Positions 1 to 8,739 of a stretch of 11,729 bases of DNA are shown here, in pieces. This DNA comes from Burkholderiaceae bacterium (GTDB taxonomy: Bacteria > Pseudomonadota > Gammaproteobacteria > Burkholderiales > Burkholderiaceae), in NCBI GenBank assembly GCA_947373615.1, contig CANBYN010000033.1, positions 1 through 11,729 of the forward strand, written 5' to 3'. The notes beneath the pieces were generated by a model, which saw nothing but the letters and a program-made list of their open reading frames with translations, had not been told where the DNA came from and made no database searches. The position numbers and the translations under genes are program-made. Numbering within the stretch: the first letter of the stretch is position 1; each line of letters begins with the position of its first letter.

Positions 1-900
1 ATCTCCATTATGGATACTATTAAACCGCAAGTCTTGGTGGTTGATTCAATCCAGACTTTATATTCAGAGATCTTAAGTTCCGCTCCCGGCTCTGTTGCGC
101 AAGTAAGAGAGTGTGCTGCCCAATTAACTAGGGCTGCTAAATCTAGCGGTATCTGCGTCTTAATGGTAGGGCATGTTACTAAAGATGGACACCTTGCAGG
201 ACCAAGAGTCCTAGAGCACATTGTCGATACTGTTTTATATTTTGAGGGAGATACGCATTCTTCATTTCGTTTAGTGCGCTCGATTAAGAATCGCTTTGGC
301 GCAGTCAATGAGTTAGGCGTCTTCGCTATGACTGAAAAAGGTTTGCGTGGCGTTACCAATCCTTCGGCCATTTTTTTATCGCAACATGAGCAAATGGTTC
401 CTGGCGCTTGCGTGCTGGTTACACAAGAGGGAAGCAGACCTTTGCTGGTTGAAATTCAGGCATTAGTAGATACGGCGCATGTGCCTAACCCTCGTCGTTT
501 GGCGGTGGGCCTTGAGCAGACTCGTTTAGCAATGCTATTAGCGGTGTTGCATCGCCATGCGGGTATAGCGTGTTTTGATCAAGATGTTTTCTTAAACGCG
601 GTTGGTGGAGTCAAGATCTCTGAACCAGCTGCTGACTTAGCAGTTCTGTTAGCCATTCAGTCATCCATTAGAAATCGCGCCTTGCCTAAAGAGCTTATCG
701 TATTTGGTGAGGTTGGTTTGGCTGGAGAAATTCGTCCTTGCCCGCGTGGTCAAGAGCGTTTAAAAGAAGCGGCAAAATTAGGTTTTACTGTAGCAATTAT
801 TCCTAAGGCGAATATGCCGAAAACCAAGATTCCTGGTTTGAATGTTATTCCGGTCGATCGAATTGATCAGGCAATTGCAGCAGCCGCAGAGTTAAGCTAA
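1..900 (+). CDS. radA: DNA repair protein RadA, C-terminal part (5' end cut by window edge)
   Basis: RadA (Sms) is a RecA-like ATPase that drives branch migration during recombinational repair. The reading frame is open from the first base, so the ATG at 10 is internal and not the true start. About 299 codons are present. By comparison with a usual RadA of about 450-460 residues, the zinc finger and Walker A motif lie upstream of the window. Numbering from the ATG at 10, visible motifs are the Walker B strand VLVVDS (8-13), GHVTKDG (54-60) and the RadA signature KNRFG (93-97), followed by AVNELGVFAMTE. The C-terminal half is the Lon-protease-like domain (NPRRLAVGLEQ, GGVKISEPAADLA, FGEVGLAGEIRPCP), which in this family is structural and lacks the Lon serine. 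It ends in TAA and converges on the efflux operon 25 nt away. Identification is very secure. Confidence 0.97.
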   Translation: MSIMDTIKPQVLVVDSIQTLYSEILSSAPGSVAQVRECAAQLTRAAKSSGICVLMVGHVTKDGHLAGPRVLEHIVDTVLYFEGDTHSSFRLVRSIKNRFGAVNELGVFAMTEKGLRGVTNPSAIFLSQHEQMVPGACVLVTQEGSRPLLVEIQALVDTAHVPNPRRLAVGLEQTRLAMLLAVLHRHAGIACFDQDVFLNAVGGVKISEPAADLAVLLAIQSSIRNRALPKELIVFGEVGLAGEIRPCPRGQERLKEAAKLGFTVAIIPKANMPKTKIPGLNVIPVDRIDQAIAAAAELS

Positions 901-925
901 TCGATTATTCAAGCTGCCTTAGTGA

Positions 926-2446
926 TTACTTGTTAGCAATTTGCTTAACGTCCCAGCCACCGCCAAGAGCCGTAATTAAACCTACATGCGCTGTAATTTG
1001 GCGATTCAAGAGGGACATCAAAGTACGTTCATTGCTTAATTCAGCTGCTTGTGATGTGGCGACATCTAGGTAGGTGATGATTCCGGATTTATATTGATTC
1101 AAGCTGATGCGAACAGCATCTTGAGCATGCTTGACTGCACTGGCTTGAGATTTACTTTCTGATTGCAGCAAACGCAGTGCCACCAGATTATCTTCAACAT
1201 TCTGAAATGCCGACAATACAGTTTGGCGGTATTGTGCAACAGTTTGATCGTAAACAGCCCCAGCTTGTTGATAAGCGCCTATCCGTAATCCGCCATCAAA
1301 CAAAGGTTGGGCAATGGCAGGTCCTATAGCCCAATAGCGAAAAGGGGCGCTGATAAGACCAGGTAAATCCACTCCCTGATAACCGCCTGCGGCAGTGATG
1401 GTTAATGTGGGAAAGAAAGCGGCAGTAGCAACCCCAATTTGGGCATTTGCTGCAGCCATTTGTCTTTCGGATGCGGCAATATCAGGACGACGCTCTAAAA
1501 GTTCAGAAGGAATTCCTACAGGCACATCCGGTAATTCAGCAACTAGTTTTGAGACAGGGCTGACCACTAAACCAGTAACCGGGTCGATGCTTAGCTCTTG
1601 GGGTCTTAGAGAGAAGGTAGAGGGCATCTGTCCAATGAGCACTGCAATCGCATGCTCTAGTTGAGCCCGAGATAGAGTGACATCAATTGACAGGGCGATC
1701 GTGGACTCTAGAAGTGTCTTTGCCTGCGCTACATCAAGCTGAGTCACAATGCCTGCATTGTATTGATTCTGAGAAATTTGAAGAGATTTTTCATACGTCT
1801 TGATCGTGGTGTCGTACATCTTGATTTGCATATCAGCGATGCGTAACTGAAAATAAGTTTGCGCTAGCGTTGCTTGTGTAGAGAGTCTCAGTGCATCAAG
1901 TTGAGCAGCAGTAGCTTGGGCAGTAGCGCCGCTTGATTCTATGTTGCGACGAACTTGCCCCCAAATATCAGGTACCCAGCTGGCCCCAAGATTGGCATTG
2001 AAAGCTTGATTAACACTTGATAGTCCGCCGCTACTACCACTGCTGCTGCCTGATGCGGTCCCTCTAGTGCCGCTGCCATTCGCTGTTAGCGTTGGAAATA
2101 GTGCAGCACGAGCCTGTGTTAACAATGCAGTTGCTTGGCGATATTGTGCTTCAGCAGAGATGATGTTTTGGTTGTCAATATTAACTTTACCCATTAACTC
2201 GTTCAATGAAGGGTCGTGATAAATTTCCCACCATTTGGTATTTGAGGCTGCTTCTTGAGGGTCAGCAAGTTTCCATCCATCGCCAGTATTTTGTCCGCTA
2301 ACCTCTTTATAACTTGGGGCTGAAGCACTAGTGGGTTTGGAGTAATCAGGCCCAACCATACACCCCGAAATGAGGGTGAATATACTGAGGGCGCAAAATA
2401 ACTTTTTGGAAGTCATTATTTGATCAATCATTTGGGTTCGGATCAT
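926..2446 (-). CDS. Outer-membrane efflux lipoprotein, NodT/OprM family (RND channel)
   Basis: This is the outer-membrane exit duct of the tripartite pump and is expected to be a TolC-like trimer anchored by a lipid. I chose the ATG at 2446, giving 506 residues, because its ATGA overlaps the stop of the upstream pump gene and a purine-rich GGAAAAAGA lies just before it. The frame also has an ATG at 2464 (512 residues) and one at 2416, which would give a compact 19-residue signal. A lipoprotein signal peptide ends in the lipobox LISGC with the acylated Cys at residue 29, followed by the NodT-typical MVGPDY. Then come WWEIYHDPSLNELM, a Gly/Ser-rich stretch (about 123-144), ASWVPDIWGQVRR, and the second OEP repeat starting at GIPSELLERRPDIAASERQ (about 311-329). 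These alternate with Ala/Gln-rich helical segments. It is last in the operon. No intrinsic terminator is evident between it and radA. The exact orthologue name is uncertain. Confidence 0.95.
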   Translation of the reverse strand: MIRTQMIDQIMTSKKLFCALSIFTLISGCMVGPDYSKPTSASAPSYKEVSGQNTGDGWKLADPQEAASNTKWWEIYHDPSLNELMGKVNIDNQNIISAEAQYRQATALLTQARAALFPTLTANGSGTRGTASGSSSGSSGGLSSVNQAFNANLGASWVPDIWGQVRRNIESSGATAQATAAQLDALRLSTQATLAQTYFQLRIADMQIKMYDTTIKTYEKSLQISQNQYNAGIVTQLDVAQAKTLLESTIALSIDVTLSRAQLEHAIAVLIGQMPSTFSLRPQELSIDPVTGLVVSPVSKLVAELPDVPVGIPSELLERRPDIAASERQMAAANAQIGVATAAFFPTLTITAAGGYQGVDLPGLISAPFRYWAIGPAIAQPLFDGGLRIGAYQQAGAVYDQTVAQYRQTVLSAFQNVEDNLVALRLLQSESKSQASAVKHAQDAVRISLNQYKSGIITYLDVATSQAAELSNERTLMSLLNRQITAHVGLITALGGGWDVKQIANK

Positions 2447-5400
2447 TTCTTTTTCCAATTCCATGCACGCATACGCTCCATGTAAAGATAGACTACTGGA
2501 GTGGTGTATAAAGTTAGCAGTTGGCTCATGATAAGACCGCCAACAATCGATATACCCAAAGGCCGGTGAAATTCGGTGCCATCTCCTGAGCCTATTGCCA
2601 ATGGAATAGCCCCTAAGATTGCCGCCATGGTAGTCATCAGAATGGGGCGAAAGCGTAGTAAGCAGGCCTTATAAATTGCATCGTGAGGTGAAAGTCCATC
2701 GATTCTTTGCGCATGAATTGCAAAATCAATCATCATGATTGCGTTCTTTTTCACAATGCCAATTAATAAAATAACGCCTATTAAAGCGATGATGCTAAAT
2801 TCCGTATTAAATAGCATCAGCGCAAGTAGCGCTCCTACGCCTGCTGATGGTAGGGTGGATAAAATAGTGATGGGGTGGATAAGGCTTTCATATAAGATCC
2901 CCAAAACAATATAGACGGTAATAAAGGCTGCCAAAATCAGCCAAGGCTGATTTGATAATGAGTCTTGAAAAGCTTTGGCGGTTCCTTGAAAGCTGCCCCT
3001 TACAGATGTTGGAACATTGAGTTTATCTAGCATTGCAAAAATGGCATCAGATGCTTGGCCTAAGGAAATATCAGCGGGCAAGTTAAATGAGATCGTATTT
3101 GCGGCAAATTGACTTTGATGATTGACTACCAGTGGTGTATTGGTCGGGCTATAGCTTGAAAATGCTGCCAAGGGAATTTGTGCAGCAGATTTTGCACTTC
3201 CAACTTTAATGGGGGTAATTGGTACAGTGGCGGCCGTAATGGATTGAGCGGCACCCACACTATAGGAGCTGGGGGGTGGAGCGGATGTACTCACATATAT
3301 CTGCTTTAGTGTTTCAGGATTTTGCCAATATTCGGGGGCTACCTCCATTACAACGTGGTATTGATTTAATGGATTGAAGATAGTAGAAACCTGTCTTTGT
3401 CCAAACGCATCGTTTAGCGTGGTGTCAATTAAGTTTGTGGTTAAACCTAGTTTCGAAGCCATATCGTGGTCGATATTGATGGTTGTTTGCAACCCTTTAT
3501 CTTGAGAGTCTGTATTGACGTCGATCAGCTCTGGCAAATCTGTCATAGCAAATCGAATTTTTGGCGACCATACTCTGAGATCCTCTAGATTGTCTCCCAA
3601 AAGGGTGAATTGATAAGTTGCGTTGCTTTGCCGTCCTCCAATGCGGATATCTTGAACCGGTTGCAAGAAGAGGGTGGCTCCTGCAATAGCATTTAAGTTT
3701 CTTCGCATCCTTCCTACTACCTCATCCATGCTTGCTTTACGGATAGCGAGTGGTTTTAGTGAGATAAAGACGCTACCAGTATTAGTTTGGCCTGTGCCGG
3801 TAAAACCAACTACCTTATCTACAGCAGAGTCTTGCATCACAATTTGAATAAATTGTTTCATTTTTAGCTGTATTGCTTGAGATGAGATGTTTTGATCTGC
3901 TTGAATGCTGCCAACTATCCGACCAGTATCTTGTTGAGGAAAGAAGCCCTTGGGAATAATGACGTAGAGGTAGACATTTAAACCAATCACTGCAACTAAT
4001 ATTGTCATTATCAGGCGACGGTGATTGAGAGCAAATTCTAGTGAGCTTGCATATTTTTTATTGACGTTGCCAAAAAAACGCTCGATATAGAGCATCCAAG
4101 AATTAGTGTGAGTGTTAGTATGTGGTTTTAGTAGCTTTGCGCAAAGCATTGGGGTTGCTGTCAAAGAAATCAACAGGGATGCCATGATGGCTACGGAGAG
4201 GGTGATAGCAAATTCTCTAAATAATCTACCAACAATTCCTCCCATCATAAGTATAGGAATGAATACGGCGATGAGGGAGAGGGTAATGGATAGAACTGTA
4301 AAACCAACCTCTCTAGATCCTGTGATAGCAGCCTGAAGTGGTGAGTCTCCATTTTCAATTCTGCGTGAGATTACTTCTAGCACAACGATGGCATCATCTA
4401 CTACGAAGCCCGTTGCAATCGTAAGGGCCATGAGCGATAGATTGTTCAAGGAAAAGCCACATAGATACATTGCAGCAAAGGTGCCTACCAATGAGATAGG
4501 GACGGCAATGCTTGGAATGATGGTGGCACGAAAATTTCCCAAAAAGAGGAAGACCACCATTACCACTAAGATCACAGACAGGATGAGGGTTCGTTCCACT
4601 TCTGCAAGAGAGGCGCGAATGGTAGGCGTCCTATCTAGAGAGATCTGCATATCAATTGCGGCTGGGATTGAGGCCTTAAGTTGAGGAAGAGTCGCTTTTA
4701 CGCCATCTACAGTAGAAATAATATTGGCCGCTGGTTGCCGCCATAGCACTATCAATACAGCCGGCTTACCATCCGCAATGCCGCCATTTCGCACATCCTC
4801 TACGGAGTCCACTACTTGAGCAAAATCACCAATCCGAATTGGCGAACCGTTGTGATAACCCACAATAATTGGAATATAGTCTTTCGCCTTATTGGCGCTA
4901 TCATTTGCCACTATCTGCCAAGAGCGTTCGCCACTATCAATAGCGCCTTTAGGTCTTATAGTGTTGGCAGCCACAATGGCAGTGCGCACATCCTCAAAGC
5001 CGATACCGCGTGCAGACATCATCGTGGGGTTAATTTCTACTCGCACGGCAGGTAGGGAGCTACCCCCTACTGTTACTTGGCCAACCCCTTTTACTTGAGC
5101 AAGTTTTTGTGCCAAGATGGTCGAAGCGGCATCGTAGAGTTGTGCGCGTGTCATGGTGCCTGAGGTAAGACTTAGGATCATGATTGGCGCGTCTGCTGGA
5201 TTGACTTTGCGATAAGTGGGGTTACTGGGTAGCCCTGTAGGCAAAAGGGCGTGCGCAGCGTTGATAGCGGCCTGGACATCATTAGCGGCTCCATCAATAT
5301 CTCGACTCAAATCAAATTGAAGGGTAATGCGCGTGGAGCCCAAAGAACTCGATGAAGTCATTTCGGTAACCCCAGCAATACGCCCTAAAGATCGCTCAAG

Positions 5401-5598
5401 AGGCGTTGCAACAGTAGCGGCCATCGTCTCAGGACTAGCGCCTGGTAGTGATGCTGAAACTGATATGGTCGGATAGTCAACCTGAGGCAAGGGTGAAACA
5501 GGTAAGATTGTGAACGCAGCAATTCCTGCCAGCAAAATTGCAAGCATCAGCAGTATTGTGGCTATAGGACGATGAATAAAAGGCGTTGAGATATTCAT
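2443..5598 (-). CDS. mdtC: RND multidrug efflux transporter, MdtC-like
   Basis: This is an inner-membrane drug/proton antiporter of the hydrophobe/amphiphile RND family, 1051 residues, which is slightly longer than enterobacterial MdtC (about 1025). The N-terminus (FIHRPIATILLM, TM1) is typical. TM4 carries the proton-relay pair D401-D402 in ATGFVVDDAIV. TM10 carries the matching lysine K951 in GIVKKNAIMM, and TM11 has R984 in LRFRPILMTT. The pump therefore appears catalytically complete. Two large periplasmic loops follow TM1 and TM7. MdtC-like text includes NTPLVVNHQSQFAANTISFN and VRGSFQGTAKAFQDSL. A Ser/Ala/Pro/Thr-rich insert of about 30 residues (about 771-804) is absent from the MdtB-like partner. 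It starts 26 nt after the mdtB stop with no strong Shine-Dalgarno, and its stop overlaps the channel gene by 4 nt, suggesting translational coupling. In E. coli MdtB and MdtC form a mixed trimer, and the same is inferred here. Substrates cannot be read from sequence. Confidence 0.95.
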   Translation of the reverse strand: MNISTPFIHRPIATILLMLAILLAGIAAFTILPVSPLPQVDYPTISVSASLPGASPETMAATVATPLERSLGRIAGVTEMTSSSSLGSTRITLQFDLSRDIDGAANDVQAAINAAHALLPTGLPSNPTYRKVNPADAPIMILSLTSGTMTRAQLYDAASTILAQKLAQVKGVGQVTVGGSSLPAVRVEINPTMMSARGIGFEDVRTAIVAANTIRPKGAIDSGERSWQIVANDSANKAKDYIPIIVGYHNGSPIRIGDFAQVVDSVEDVRNGGIADGKPAVLIVLWRQPAANIISTVDGVKATLPQLKASIPAAIDMQISLDRTPTIRASLAEVERTLILSVILVVMVVFLFLGNFRATIIPSIAVPISLVGTFAAMYLCGFSLNNLSLMALTIATGFVVDDAIVVLEVISRRIENGDSPLQAAITGSREVGFTVLSITLSLIAVFIPILMMGGIVGRLFREFAITLSVAIMASLLISLTATPMLCAKLLKPHTNTHTNSWMLYIERFFGNVNKKYASSLEFALNHRRLIMTILVAVIGLNVYLYVIIPKGFFPQQDTGRIVGSIQADQNISSQAIQLKMKQFIQIVMQDSAVDKVVGFTGTGQTNTGSVFISLKPLAIRKASMDEVVGRMRRNLNAIAGATLFLQPVQDIRIGGRQSNATYQFTLLGDNLEDLRVWSPKIRFAMTDLPELIDVNTDSQDKGLQTTINIDHDMASKLGLTTNLIDTTLNDAFGQRQVSTIFNPLNQYHVVMEVAPEYWQNPETLKQIYVSTSAPPPSSYSVGAAQSITAATVPITPIKVGSAKSAAQIPLAAFSSYSPTNTPLVVNHQSQFAANTISFNLPADISLGQASDAIFAMLDKLNVPTSVRGSFQGTAKAFQDSLSNQPWLILAAFITVYIVLGILYESLIHPITILSTLPSAGVGALLALMLFNTEFSIIALIGVILLIGIVKKNAIMMIDFAIHAQRIDGLSPHDAIYKACLLRFRPILMTTMAAILGAIPLAIGSGDGTEFHRPLGISIVGGLIMSQLLTLYTTPVVYLYMERMRAWNWKKK

Positions 5599-5624
5599 CG
5601 ACTAGATATTTTGAGCATTATTAA

Positions 5625-8600
5625 TTACTTGCGTCCTGCTCGATATTCTTTCAATTGATGTGAGAGCCGATCAAAGGCCAGGTAAATTACAGGTGTAGTG
5701 AAAAGTGTTAGCACTTGGCTTACTAGTAAACCGCCAACCATTGTGATGCCAAGAGGGTGTCTCAACTCAGAGCCGGTGCCAGTGCCCAACATCAATGGAA
5801 GAGCTCCTAGAAGTGCAGCCATGGTAGTCATGAGGATAGGTCTTAGTCTTAATAGGCATGCCTCGTAGATCGCATCACGTGGGGATTTTCCATCCACTCG
5901 TTCAGCTTCTAGGGCAAAGTCAATCATCATGATGGCATTTTTTTTGACAATTCCAATTAAAAGAATGATGCCAATGATGCCTATGATGCCAAGATCACTG
6001 CCCGAAAGAATTAATGCTAAGAGAGCACCCACTCCAGCTGAGGGTAGGGTAGATAAAATTGTTATAGGATGTATATAGCTTTCATAGAGAACGCCTAGCA
6101 CAATATACATGCAGATAATGGCTGCCAAAATGAGCATCAGAGTATTGCTCAAAGAGGCATTGAAGGCTTTGGAAGCTCCCTGAAAACGAGTGACGATACT
6201 CGCAGGAACATTTAGTTCATCTTCTGCGGTGCTGATTGCGTTTACTGCATCACCAAGGGATGTGGATCGATTGAGGTTAAATGAAATTGTGGCGGCAGGG
6301 AATTGACCTTGATGATCAATATTGAGAGGGCCATAGCGCTCTTCAATGCGGGCAAATGCACTTAAAGGTATTTGTTTTCCAGCAGAACTGGGTACGTAGA
6401 TGTCGTCCAATGAATTAAGGCCGGGTTCTGCGCTAGGCATTGCTTGGAGCACAACACGATATTGATTAGTTTGGGTAAAGATAGTGGAAATGAGCCTTTG
6501 TCCATAGGCGTTGTAAAGGGCGTTATCAATAGTCGCTATTGTGATGCCGAGCCGTGCAGCAATGTCTCGGTCTATTTCAATATAGGATTGCAAGCCTTTC
6601 ACTTGTAGATCACTAGCAACATCATTTAATTCAGGTAACGAGGAAAGTTTTTCAACAATTTTGGGTATCCATTCGTATAGTTCTTCTGTGCTCGCATCTT
6701 CAAGCGTAAATTGGAATTGAGTACGGCTTACACGATCCTCGATAGTGAGATCTTGAACAGGTTGCAAATAGAGGTGAATATCAGTAAGTTGGTCCACATT
6801 TTTTTGTAAACGATTGAGTATGGTTTTTATATTGTCACGTTCATTACGCTCTTTTAGATTAATGAGCATTCGTCCGCTATTCAATGTGGCGTTTGTTCCA
6901 TCTACACCAATAAAAGAAGATAGACTTTGTACATCGGGATCTTTTAGAATAATTTCCGCAAGCGCTTGTTGGCGTTGAGCCATAGCGGGATAGGAGATCG
7001 ATTGCGGCGCCTCTGATATTCCTTGAATCATGCCAGTATCCTGGCTTGGAAAGAAACCCTTGGGTATAAAGATATATAAAAGTATGGTTAGCAGTAGTGT
7101 AGATATGGCCACACCAAGGGTTGTTTTTTGACGATTCAGAACCCAATTTAATGTTTTCCCATACCAGAGAATGAGATGGTCAAATTTAGCTCCACTCCAG
7201 TGATAAAACGCAGATTGTTTTTCTTCGGGGATATGATGCAACAGGAGTGCACACATCATCGGCGTTAGTGTCAGCGAAACAATTGCGGAAATAATGATAG
7301 CTACTGCTAGGGTAACAGCAAATTCTCTAAATAATTTTCCAACAACATCACCCATAAATAACAGCGGTATAAGAACGGCAATGAGTGATACGGTGAGGGA
7401 GATTATGGTAAAGCCAATCTGTTTGGAACCCTTAAGTGCGGCATCAAGGGGGCGATCTCCCTGTTCAATATATCGAGAAATATTTTCAATCATGACAATT
7501 GCATCATCAACCACAAATCCAGTGGCGATGGTTAAAGCCATGAGGGATAAGTTGTTGAGGGAGAAGCCAGCTAAACTCATAATGCCGAAAGTTCCAATTA
7601 GAGAAAGTGGCACGGCAATGCTTGGAATGAGTGTGGCTCGGATGCTACGCAAGAAGACAAAAATTACTAGCACCACCAATAAGACGGAAAGTAATAGTTC
7701 TGTCTGTACATCATGAACTGAAGCGCGAATAGTGCTCGTGCGGTCAGTTAAAATTTTCACTTCTAGCGACTGTGGAAGGGTTTGGGTCAATTGGGGCAGT
7801 ATTTTTTTAATTTGATCAACTACTTGAATAACATTGGCGCCAGGCTGTCTTTGAATATTGAGAATGATTGCTGGATCGGCATTAGCCCATGCGCCTAAGC
7901 GAATATTTTCTGGGGCGGTGATGACCTCTGCGACATCCTTTAGTCTTACAGGCGCCCCATTGCTATAGGTAACGATCATTTCTTTATAACCTTCTGCGGA
8001 TTTGATTTGATCGTTGGCATCTATAGTGGACGCTTGATAAGGCCCATCAAAACTACCTTTGGCCGAATTGATATTCGCATTGCCAATAGCAATACGGATG
8101 TCATCAAGACTTAAACCTTTGCTGGCAAGTGCTCTAGGGTTTGCTATTATGCGGACAGCAGGTCTTTGGCCACCTGAGAGACTTACCAGGCCGACTCCAG
8201 GGACTTGAGAGATCTTTTGGGCTAATCGGGTATCGACTAAATCCTGCACCCGTGTAAGCGGTAGGGTGGGTGATGTAATTGCAAGGGTAAGTATTGGGGT
8301 GTCGGCCGGATTTACCTTGCTATAAATTGGGGGGGATGGCAAATCTCCGGGGAGTAAAGAATTTGCAGCATTAATTGCCGCCTGCACTTCTTGTTCTGCA
8401 ACATCCATATTGAGATCTAGCGTGAATTGCAAGACAATAACTGAAGCGCCGCCCGAGCTAATCGATGACATCTGGTTTAACCCAGGCATCTGACCAAACT
8501 GTCTTTCTAGGGGCGCAGTTACTAGCGATGCCATGACATCTGGGCTACCACCAGGATAGAGCGTTACTACTTGAATGGTTGGGTAATCAACTTGAGGAAG

Positions 8601-8708
8601 TGAAGAAATAGGCAGGTTACGATAGGCCAAAATCCCGGCCAAGAAAATGGCCACCATCAGCAAAGAGGTGGCAATAGGCCGTAGGATAAATATCCGTGAA
8701 GGATTCAT
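5625..8708 (-). CDS. mdtB: RND multidrug efflux transporter, MdtB-like
   Basis: This is the second RND antiporter, 1027 residues (E. coli MdtB about 1040), and the likely partner of the adjacent MdtC-like pump. It reads closely like MdtB: FILRPIATSLLMVAIFLAG at TM1, LPQVDYPTIQVVTLYPGGSP, LVTAPLERQFGQMPGL, and SAKGSFDGP in the docking region. The proton relay is intact: D401-D402 in TM4, K923 in TM10 (GIVKKNAIMM) and R956 in TM11 (LRLRPILMTT). Twelve membrane segments and two large periplasmic loops are apparent. The docking-domain loop is short (IYVPSSAGKQIPLSAF), in contrast to the expanded loop in the MdtC-like protein. The gene begins 31 nt after the mdtA stop. The region before the ATG is A/T-rich with only a poor AAAAAAG Shine-Dalgarno. 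The MdtB/MdtC assignment rests on motif text and operon order (A-B-C). Confidence 0.95.
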   Translation of the reverse strand: MNPSRIFILRPIATSLLMVAIFLAGILAYRNLPISSLPQVDYPTIQVVTLYPGGSPDVMASLVTAPLERQFGQMPGLNQMSSISSGGASVIVLQFTLDLNMDVAEQEVQAAINAANSLLPGDLPSPPIYSKVNPADTPILTLAITSPTLPLTRVQDLVDTRLAQKISQVPGVGLVSLSGGQRPAVRIIANPRALASKGLSLDDIRIAIGNANINSAKGSFDGPYQASTIDANDQIKSAEGYKEMIVTYSNGAPVRLKDVAEVITAPENIRLGAWANADPAIILNIQRQPGANVIQVVDQIKKILPQLTQTLPQSLEVKILTDRTSTIRASVHDVQTELLLSVLLVVLVIFVFLRSIRATLIPSIAVPLSLIGTFGIMSLAGFSLNNLSLMALTIATGFVVDDAIVMIENISRYIEQGDRPLDAALKGSKQIGFTIISLTVSLIAVLIPLLFMGDVVGKLFREFAVTLAVAIIISAIVSLTLTPMMCALLLHHIPEEKQSAFYHWSGAKFDHLILWYGKTLNWVLNRQKTTLGVAISTLLLTILLYIFIPKGFFPSQDTGMIQGISEAPQSISYPAMAQRQQALAEIILKDPDVQSLSSFIGVDGTNATLNSGRMLINLKERNERDNIKTILNRLQKNVDQLTDIHLYLQPVQDLTIEDRVSRTQFQFTLEDASTEELYEWIPKIVEKLSSLPELNDVASDLQVKGLQSYIEIDRDIAARLGITIATIDNALYNAYGQRLISTIFTQTNQYRVVLQAMPSAEPGLNSLDDIYVPSSAGKQIPLSAFARIEERYGPLNIDHQGQFPAATISFNLNRSTSLGDAVNAISTAEDELNVPASIVTRFQGASKAFNASLSNTLMLILAAIICMYIVLGVLYESYIHPITILSTLPSAGVGALLALILSGSDLGIIGIIGIILLIGIVKKNAIMMIDFALEAERVDGKSPRDAIYEACLLRLRPILMTTMAALLGALPLMLGTGTGSELRHPLGITMVGGLLVSQVLTLFTTPVIYLAFDRLSHQLKEYRAGRK

Positions 8709-8739
8709 AAAACTTTTTTACTTTTTAGCAATAAATGTT

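Noticed and set aside
898..907. 10-bp palindrome TAATCGATTA overlapping the radA stop
   Set aside because: It has no loop and no T-run, so it is not a terminator for radA or for the convergent efflux operon. A single palindrome of this size can occur by chance.
932..950. Hairpin-like GTTAGCA / TGCTTAAC at the 3' end of the channel gene
   Set aside because: It is A/T-rich with a bulge and a 3-nt loop, lies within coding sequence and has no following T-run in either direction.
4112..5098. Several plus-strand open frames opposite mdtC, with similar ones opposite mdtB, mdtA and the channel gene
   Set aside because: They lie antisense to well-conserved RND and adaptor coding sequence, have no recognisable domains and are explained as antisense shadows.
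2443..8708. Tandem mdtC and mdtB as a recent duplication
   Set aside because: The two proteins are clearly different subfamily members with distinct loops and termini. The order A-B-C is the ancient arrangement, so a recent local duplication is not supported.
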